Shown here piece after piece: positions 59,543 through 64,000 of a stretch of 64,000 bases of DNA. The notes under the pieces are model-generated. The model was not told where the DNA came from and searched no databases. It worked only from the letters and a program-made list of their open reading frames with translations. Numbering within the stretch: the first letter of the stretch is position 1; each line of letters starts with the position of its first letter. Both the position numbers and the translations under genes were made by a program. This DNA is from a virus. The stretch covers positions 62,001 through 126,000 of IMG/VR virus record IMGVR_UViG_3300047472_000309. One strand, 5' to 3'.

Positions 59543-60283
59543 ATGAGCCAAACCGACGAGCTGGCACAATGGCTCGAGACTGTGCCCGAAAAAGTTCGTA
59601 AGAACGTGTCGATTGTGACCCCGGTTGAAGTGAAGCAAGACTTCTTCCTGCACATTTCCACGGCCACGAACATCAAGAAGTTTATCCCGTTAATTGGGCG
59701 CCGTCAGGCTTATAGCGAGGATCGTACCGTCCCACGCGTAACGGTGGCTCCTACGCTGCTGGGGTGCTTGATCGGCTACGCGAAGGCCGACCATGACTTT
59801 CGCGAGTACCATTCCACGGGTAAACCCGAACACGGTAACTACAAAGGCGGCTGGAAGATTTACGCGCTCCCTTTCGAAGCAGCCTTAAAACCGAATGCGC
59901 GCATGGTGTACGATGCGCAAGCAAGCGACGAGCACTGGCTGGTGTCGTACTCACGGGAAACCAACGAGTACATCCCGCAAGCGGCGGGTAAGATGTTCTA
60001 CCGGTCACTGCGCCTGATCGGTCGCTCAGGAAAGAAGCCTGCCGGGGAGATGGAGTTGTATGTGGAAGTTACAAAAGAAGACGGGCTTCGTTTTAGTAAG
60101 TCCCACTTCCTCAATCCCGGCTACTACCGCGTGGTTGGACCCGTGCAAGAAAACGTCGCCAGCTGGAAAGACGATAGCGAGTATGTGGTCACCCCCATCG
60201 ACAAGGATGACTACCTCTCCGCCAAGAACGCAGCCGCCGACCTCTTGGGATTCAAAGATCCCCCACCCCATCAGCAGTGGTAA
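59543..60283 (+). CDS. Hypothetical protein, possibly with an ADP-ribosyltransferase-like N terminus
   Basis: 246 residues; the ATG has no clear ribosome binding site. FFLHISTATNIKKFIPLIGR and the segment DRTVPRVTVAPTLLGCLIGY resemble phage proteins with a Tpt1/PARP-like start (H-x-[ST] strand, then P-R-V), but no catalytic set was confirmed. The rest is a beta-rich domain (GEMELYVEVTKEDGLRFSKS). It is 4 bp upstream of the ADP-ribosyltransferase candidate and between inner-body genes, so packaging or ejection with DNA is possible. Confidence 0.55.
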   Translation: MSQTDELAQWLETVPEKVRKNVSIVTPVEVKQDFFLHISTATNIKKFIPLIGRRQAYSEDRTVPRVTVAPTLLGCLIGYAKADHDFREYHSTGKPEHGNYKGGWKIYALPFEAALKPNARMVYDAQASDEHWLVSYSRETNEYIPQAAGKMFYRSLRLIGRSGKKPAGEMELYVEVTKEDGLRFSKSHFLNPGYYRVVGPVQENVASWKDDSEYVVTPIDKDDYLSAKNAAADLLGFKDPPPHQQW

Positions 60284-60286
60284 GAA

Positions 60287-61009
60287 ATGAAAAAACCGAC
60301 CTACCTGGAATGGGCGAATTCGCAGATTCGCCCGGTGGCACTCGAAGCACTGGTGCTCGAAGAGCTCGCCCTGGAAAAGGAAGCCACTTTCGACGAAGTG
60401 TATAAGAAAAGTGGCTGGATGAAGAAGATCGGCATGAAGCTGGTCAGTCTGTTTGGCTATGTCCCTGACCTTGCCTTCCAAAAGGAAGACGTGGACATGC
60501 ATGTAGTCCAGCAGATACTCCAGCACAAGGAGCTGCTCCAAGCGGTCTCGGACTGGATCTCGGACACCAACTACGAGTTGCTGCCCAAGCTTCATGAAGC
60601 CAAGAAGGTGTTCGAAGCCATCCAGCGACCCAAGCCCCATCCGATTCTGTACCGGGGCTTCAAGATCAATCCGGGCCAACAGAATTCGGGGATCGCTGAG
60701 CGCTACAAGCAGATGAAGCCGGGTGACAAGTGGCAGCATACTCCGGATAAGCCCATGTCTTTCTCCTGGCATCAGGGGACCACGCGCGCATACGGCGACA
60801 TTATTGTCAGTGCGAACTATAACGCGCTGGCTAAGCGCTGTCTGCACATCACCAACGAGATGGTGGCGGCGCTCTTTCATCTGGACCTGGACGGCAACAT
60901 CGATCCTAACTACGAGATGAAAGCCGAGGCGTACATCTTCACGTACGCTGAGAGCGTGTTCCTGCCTGACGGCAAGCCGATCGAATTCACCCTCGTCTCC
61001 AAGGGTTAA
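60287..61009 (+). CDS. Putative R-S-E class ADP-ribosyltransferase
   Basis: 240 residues. HPILYRGFKINPG contains R123 in the Y-R-G motif; DKPMSFSWHQGTTRAYG has S158-F-S160 (S-T-S-like); NYEMKAEAYIF has E214 where the catalytic Glu of E-x-E would fall, but the preceding acidic residue is replaced by K212. The order and spacing are those of bacterial ADP-ribosyltransferases such as T4 Alt/ModA. The altered E-x-E motif means that activity or target may differ. The N-terminal 100 residues are helical. It lies between inner-body genes; T4 Alt is likewise a virion-carried enzyme that is ejected with DNA. Confidence 0.5.
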   Translation: MKKPTYLEWANSQIRPVALEALVLEELALEKEATFDEVYKKSGWMKKIGMKLVSLFGYVPDLAFQKEDVDMHVVQQILQHKELLQAVSDWISDTNYELLPKLHEAKKVFEAIQRPKPHPILYRGFKINPGQQNSGIAERYKQMKPGDKWQHTPDKPMSFSWHQGTTRAYGDIIVSANYNALAKRCLHITNEMVAALFHLDLDGNIDPNYEMKAEAYIFTYAESVFLPDGKPIEFTLVSKG

Positions 61010-61030
61010 TCCTTTTCACATTGGACCAAC

Positions 61031-62266
61031 ATGAAATCCTTTAACATGCGCGCCGCGCTCGAAGCGCGCCCGATTGAAGACCAAGATCTGGAAGACACCG
61101 CCAAGCCTGCGCCGGACGCAGGTCAGATCGATGGCGACACCACGACGCTCTCCGGCATGGCCAAGCCCGGTCAGAATCCGGTGCCCGATACGGAAAACGT
61201 CGCTACTGAAGGCACTGAGAAGATCGATACGCGTCCGGTGGATCTGGACGATGTCGTCTTGCTCGAGCAAGATCGCCGCGCCTTTGAGCCGCAGTCGGAA
61301 GGCAGTGCTGAGCACGATGCGATCAACGCGCAGAACATCGCCCAGGAAGGCTGGATCAGCAAGAAGTTCGAGAATGTCAAGGACTTCTTCATGCATCGTG
61401 AGAAGGAACTCGAAGATGGCCACACAGCCACCAAAGAGAACCTGGAAGCGATTGCGCGCCTGCGCACCAAGTTGCAAGTACGCGCGGGTGAAGTCACCCG
61501 CGATGCGGACACCGTCACGATCAGCAAGTACGCCAAGTGGCTCTCGATCGACGGCAAACACATCACCGATCCCGCGCGACTGATTCGTGAACTGCAACGC
61601 GTCTACGAGCTCGTGCAATGGTCGGGCAATCTGGATAAAGCCTGGCTCGAGGGCTACAAGTTCGTGGCGGACCAGATCTGGAAGCTCGGCGAGACGGACC
61701 TGAAGAAGGCCAACGAGAATCTGAAGAAGATGTGGGAAGTCACGCGGCCGCAAGGCGCCGAGAAGTGGCTCACGGTTAACAAGCCGGTCCAGTTCAAGGG
61801 CAAGGAATACATCGACAAGCATTCGCCGTTCTTCCTCGGTCAGTGGTGCGTCTTTGAGATCTCCCAAGAAGAAGACAACCATGCACCGGGCGGGATTGTT
61901 GAAATCCAGCGCATGAAGTCGATGAAGGCTGTCGGCGGGGGTGAATTCCCGGCGTTGACCAAGGCCCAGATGAAGCAAGTGCTCGACATCTGTGAAAAGA
62001 TCGAAGCGCATCTGGTGTCCATGACCTTCGATGGCCGCATCATCGATCGTTATCTGGACGCGCTGGATGAATTCGCGTATCGCTATCGCAACTTCAAGTC
62101 GCTGTCGCGCGAAGACCAGACACTCGCTTCGCGTCTGTATGCCTGGGGCCAGCTCATCATGCAGCACGACACGACTTTCCTGCCGACGGCTTTTAGCAAC
62201 CACCTGGTGAAGGTGATGTTGAGCTACGTCGAGAAGTCGATGCGTCGCATTGAAGTCGATCAGTAA
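61031..62266 (+). CDS. Inner-body/ejected virion protein candidate
   Basis: 411 residues. The N-terminal 100 residues are acidic and Pro-rich (propeptide-like). A104-Q-E106 followed by GWISKKFENVKDFF matches the shared processing motif and amphipathic start; the next gene has the identical A-Q-E-G. The remainder is helical with no enzymatic motif. In phiKZ the inner body proteins are cut by the prohead protease in the same way. 21 bp after the ADP-ribosyltransferase gene and 12 bp before the next, so co-transcribed. Confidence 0.65.
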   Translation: MKSFNMRAALEARPIEDQDLEDTAKPAPDAGQIDGDTTTLSGMAKPGQNPVPDTENVATEGTEKIDTRPVDLDDVVLLEQDRRAFEPQSEGSAEHDAINAQNIAQEGWISKKFENVKDFFMHREKELEDGHTATKENLEAIARLRTKLQVRAGEVTRDADTVTISKYAKWLSIDGKHITDPARLIRELQRVYELVQWSGNLDKAWLEGYKFVADQIWKLGETDLKKANENLKKMWEVTRPQGAEKWLTVNKPVQFKGKEYIDKHSPFFLGQWCVFEISQEEDNHAPGGIVEIQRMKSMKAVGGGEFPALTKAQMKQVLDICEKIEAHLVSMTFDGRIIDRYLDALDEFAYRYRNFKSLSREDQTLASRLYAWGQLIMQHDTTFLPTAFSNHLVKVMLSYVEKSMRRIEVDQ

Positions 62267-62278
62267 AAGGAGTCCCTC

Positions 62279-63601
62279 GTGGAAGAAGTCAATCAAGAAG
62301 CGACGATCGTCACCCTGAGTGATGACGTCGAATGCAATCGCCTGAACGATGCGCTCGATAAGCTGGGCGAGTTGGGTACGCGACTGCAAGCAGACGGTCA
62401 ACTGACAGTCGACGTGGCGCTCGAACATCAGGCCCTCACCGGTAGCAATACCCTGGTGAATACCTACTACAGCACGCTCGGCAAGCAACAGAAGCTCAAA
62501 GTGGCTCAGGAAGGCCTCTACGAGCAAGCCAAGAGCCTGCTGAAGAAGGCGATGGACCTGCTGTGGGAAATGATCGTCAAGGTCTGGAAGTGGCTGCAAA
62601 AGCTCTTTGTGAATGGCGTGCCCATGACCGAAGCAGCCCTCGCCCGCGAGAACGAGAAGTTTAAGTCCTTCGTGATGCCGGTGCAAAAAGCCGAACGGGT
62701 TCCGAGTTCACGCACTGCCATCATCCAGGCTGTCCGGGAAGAAGGCCTGAACGAAGCGTTCGTGAGCAAGCTCACTCCGGAAGAGATGGACATCTACAAC
62801 GAGGGTCCGTACCATCAGGCAGTGCAGCGCATGATTCCGGCGCTGGATGGCTTCAATGTGGCGAGTGTCGTCGAGACGCTGGTGAAGTGGCACGAGAAAT
62901 GGTTGCCTGCCGGTCGCCAGTTTGATCAGGACAACGCAGGGGCTGATCCCCATGCGCTTCAGGACAAGCTGGAACGCTTCCAGAAGGACGCTCAGACCGA
63001 TCTGGAGCACGCGACCTCCATGGCTACCAAGCTCATGCAGATCCGCCTGGAGAGCTACCAGACGGCTGTGGAAGCCCGTCGAAAACTGAAGGTCGATCCG
63101 AACTTCCATCTCGGTACCGATCTCTCGGGCATCATGGCGCGTGGTGTGCGCATCTACGACCAGTCGGGCTACAAGAAGATGGGTTCGGCCCTGACCGATG
63201 TCTTCAAGTCCCTCGACTCAACGGTCAAGAAGATGGAGTCGATTCGCACCAAGGCCTACCAGAATCCGATGCCCAACGACCATGGCGGGGCCAAAGCGGG
63301 CGAGGAGTGGATCGAGCAGATCTACATGAAGGAAGTCAATCGGATCATTTCGACGCTGCATCAGTGCGTCTCGATGATTCAGTTGATCAACAACTACTAC
63401 TCGTTCGTGGTTGGCTCGGGCAAAACCATCATGAAGTACGTGATGACGGTGGCGCAGAAGGCCATTCAGCACGGTGGTGATGCTGCCTCGCTGCAAGAAA
63501 TCGTGCGTAGCGGTAGTTCGGCACTGATGGGCATGGCTGCAGATGGTTCGCAAATGGCAGCGCAGCAACAAGCTGCCGGTATGCAAACCGACATGGGTTA
63601 A
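62279..63601 (+). CDS. Inner-body/ejected virion protein candidate
   Basis: 440 residues starting at GTG (GGAG, 6 nt). A76-Q-E78 precedes GLYEQAKSLLKKAMDLLWEM, a long amphipathic helix (WEMIVKVWKWLQKLF continues it), suggesting membrane contact after processing. The C-terminal half is a long helix bundle, ending in a Met/Gln/Ala-rich tail (QMAAQQQAAGMQTDMG). Same operon as 61031-62266. Confidence 0.65.
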   Translation: MEEVNQEATIVTLSDDVECNRLNDALDKLGELGTRLQADGQLTVDVALEHQALTGSNTLVNTYYSTLGKQQKLKVAQEGLYEQAKSLLKKAMDLLWEMIVKVWKWLQKLFVNGVPMTEAALARENEKFKSFVMPVQKAERVPSSRTAIIQAVREEGLNEAFVSKLTPEEMDIYNEGPYHQAVQRMIPALDGFNVASVVETLVKWHEKWLPAGRQFDQDNAGADPHALQDKLERFQKDAQTDLEHATSMATKLMQIRLESYQTAVEARRKLKVDPNFHLGTDLSGIMARGVRIYDQSGYKKMGSALTDVFKSLDSTVKKMESIRTKAYQNPMPNDHGGAKAGEEWIEQIYMKEVNRIISTLHQCVSMIQLINNYYSFVVGSGKTIMKYVMTVAQKAIQHGGDAASLQEIVRSGSSALMGMAADGSQMAAQQQAAGMQTDMG

Positions 63602-63622
63602 GCGTAAACGACGCTAGAACGG

Positions 63623-63655
63623 CATACGAGGCCAGGGTTTCCCCTGGCCTCTATG
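63623..63655. terminator. Bracketed hairpin, CATA/TATG type
   Basis: AGGCCAGGG (63629-63637), TTTC loop, CCCTGGCCT (63642-63650); CATA at 63623-63626, TATG at 63652-63655. Its stem is almost identical to that of 453-472 at the other end of the window. Confidence 0.85.
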
Positions 63656-63661
63656 ACGCTG

Positions 63662-64000
63662 TTACTGCGGGGTCAGTGGACTGATCGTCACGATCCACTC
63701 ACGCGTATTGGTGAAGTCAAACGCGCAGTCCAGGACGATGTGTTGATACAAACAGTCTGGGTCGCTGCCGTCGGAAATCAGAATGTCAATTCGTCCCTGC
63801 TTGCCGGGGGCGAGTGAGGGGTCGTTTTGGTAAGGCAACGTCGTCAGACGCACCTGCACGATCTTGATGTACAGGTTAAAGGTGTACTTGATCAGGGCCA
63901 TGATCGAGTACGCGGTGGTTTGCGTTTGCGTGTTGGCGAGCAGCCAAGTACGCAGGCCGTCGAGATCCACGGCGGTGTCCGGGACTACGATGGGCGTCGG
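63662..64000 (-). CDS. Virion-type protein, N terminus beyond the window
   Basis: The frame is open to the right edge; the GTG at 63970 is not required to be the start, and PTPIVVPDTAVDLDG precedes it in frame. The visible 113 residues have alternating hydrophobic strands (IKYTFNLYIKIVQVRLTTLP) with no motif. It converges on 62279-63601, with a bracketed hairpin in between. Confidence 0.5.
   Translation of the reverse strand, partial: PTPIVVPDTAVDLDGLRTWLLANTQTQTTAYSIMALIKYTFNLYIKIVQVRLTTLPYQNDPSLAPGKQGRIDILISDGSDPDCLYQHIVLDCAFDFTNTREWIVTISPLTPQ

Noticed and set aside
61016-62686. 556-residue open frame antisense to inner-body genes
   Set aside because: Spans two good rightward genes; no start signal.
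1-64000. tRNA or rRNA genes
   Set aside because: No cloverleaf or rRNA-like stretch was recognised in any gap; a tRNAscan-type search would be decisive.

Overview
The window is part of the genome of a large tailed phage (myovirus-like jumbo phage) of the phiKZ-related group. Evidence: a roughly 734-residue major capsid protein with an N-terminal propeptide and an S-L-E cleavage site; a 954-residue portal; an N-terminal fragment of an RNA polymerase beta subunit encoded as its own gene near the capsid gene, and a possible C-terminal beta fragment elsewhere (split multisubunit phage polymerases are a hallmark of phiKZ relatives); a RecA-like ATPase, RNase H, RuvC-like nuclease and SNF2-like helicase; and several inner-body-like virion proteins that carry [A/S]-x-E processing sites. 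Lipoproteins and spanin-like genes point to a Gram-negative host. The base composition (moderately GC-rich) would suit Ralstonia, Burkholderia, Pseudomonas or Xanthomonas, but the host cannot be fixed from this sequence. No tRNA, rRNA, CRISPR array or insertion sequence was seen. Both ends cut through genes.

Layout. 0-2 kb: two structural-type proteins, convergent. 2.1-8.7 kb: a tightly packed, mostly leftward block of small genes with several ATGA/GTGA overlaps, including a NADAR-like protein, a GIY-YIG-like protein, an RNA polymerase beta C-terminal-like fragment, a SLOG (DUF2493) protein and a small zinc-ribbon-like protein. 8.7-14.8 kb: RecA-like ATPase, a virion inner-protein candidate, a GIY-YIG/RNase H fusion, and a membrane-protein/lipoprotein pair. 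14.9-28 kb: virion, fibre and spike genes, interrupted by an SbcC/Rad50-like ATPase; the fibre cluster ends with two paralogous fibres, one with a peptidase S74 chaperone, and a small tip-like protein. 28-32 kb: a CYTH-domain protein with a long disordered tail, a spanin pair with a further membrane protein, and RuvC. 32-38 kb: large structural genes and the portal. 38-44.6 kb: a P-loop protein and an unusual cluster of five small paralogous proteins. 44.8-53.4 kb: a virion-type protein with a prion-like W/G/N/Q segment, polymerase beta N-terminal fragment, a tail-anchored coiled-coil protein behind an early-promoter-like element, the major capsid protein and an unknown gene. 53.5-57.3 kb: DnaB/RecA-fold and SNF2 helicases. 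57.3-63.6 kb: a rightward set of inner-body-like proteins (one fused to a SUKH domain) surrounding a putative ADP-ribosyltransferase.

Two genome-wide patterns stand out. First, nearly every intergenic gap after a gene contains a GC-rich hairpin flanked by CATA on the left and/or TATG on the right, usually in a GGCATA...TATGCCG or TATGACG context and usually without a U-tract; these look like a dedicated signal for the phage's own polymerases. Second, [A/S]-x-E motifs just ahead of amphipathic segments recur in the capsid and inner-body-like proteins, consistent with one prohead protease processing them all. Family names are from residue patterns read by eye; no database search was possible. 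Correspondences to phiKZ gene products are from memory and should be treated as inference.
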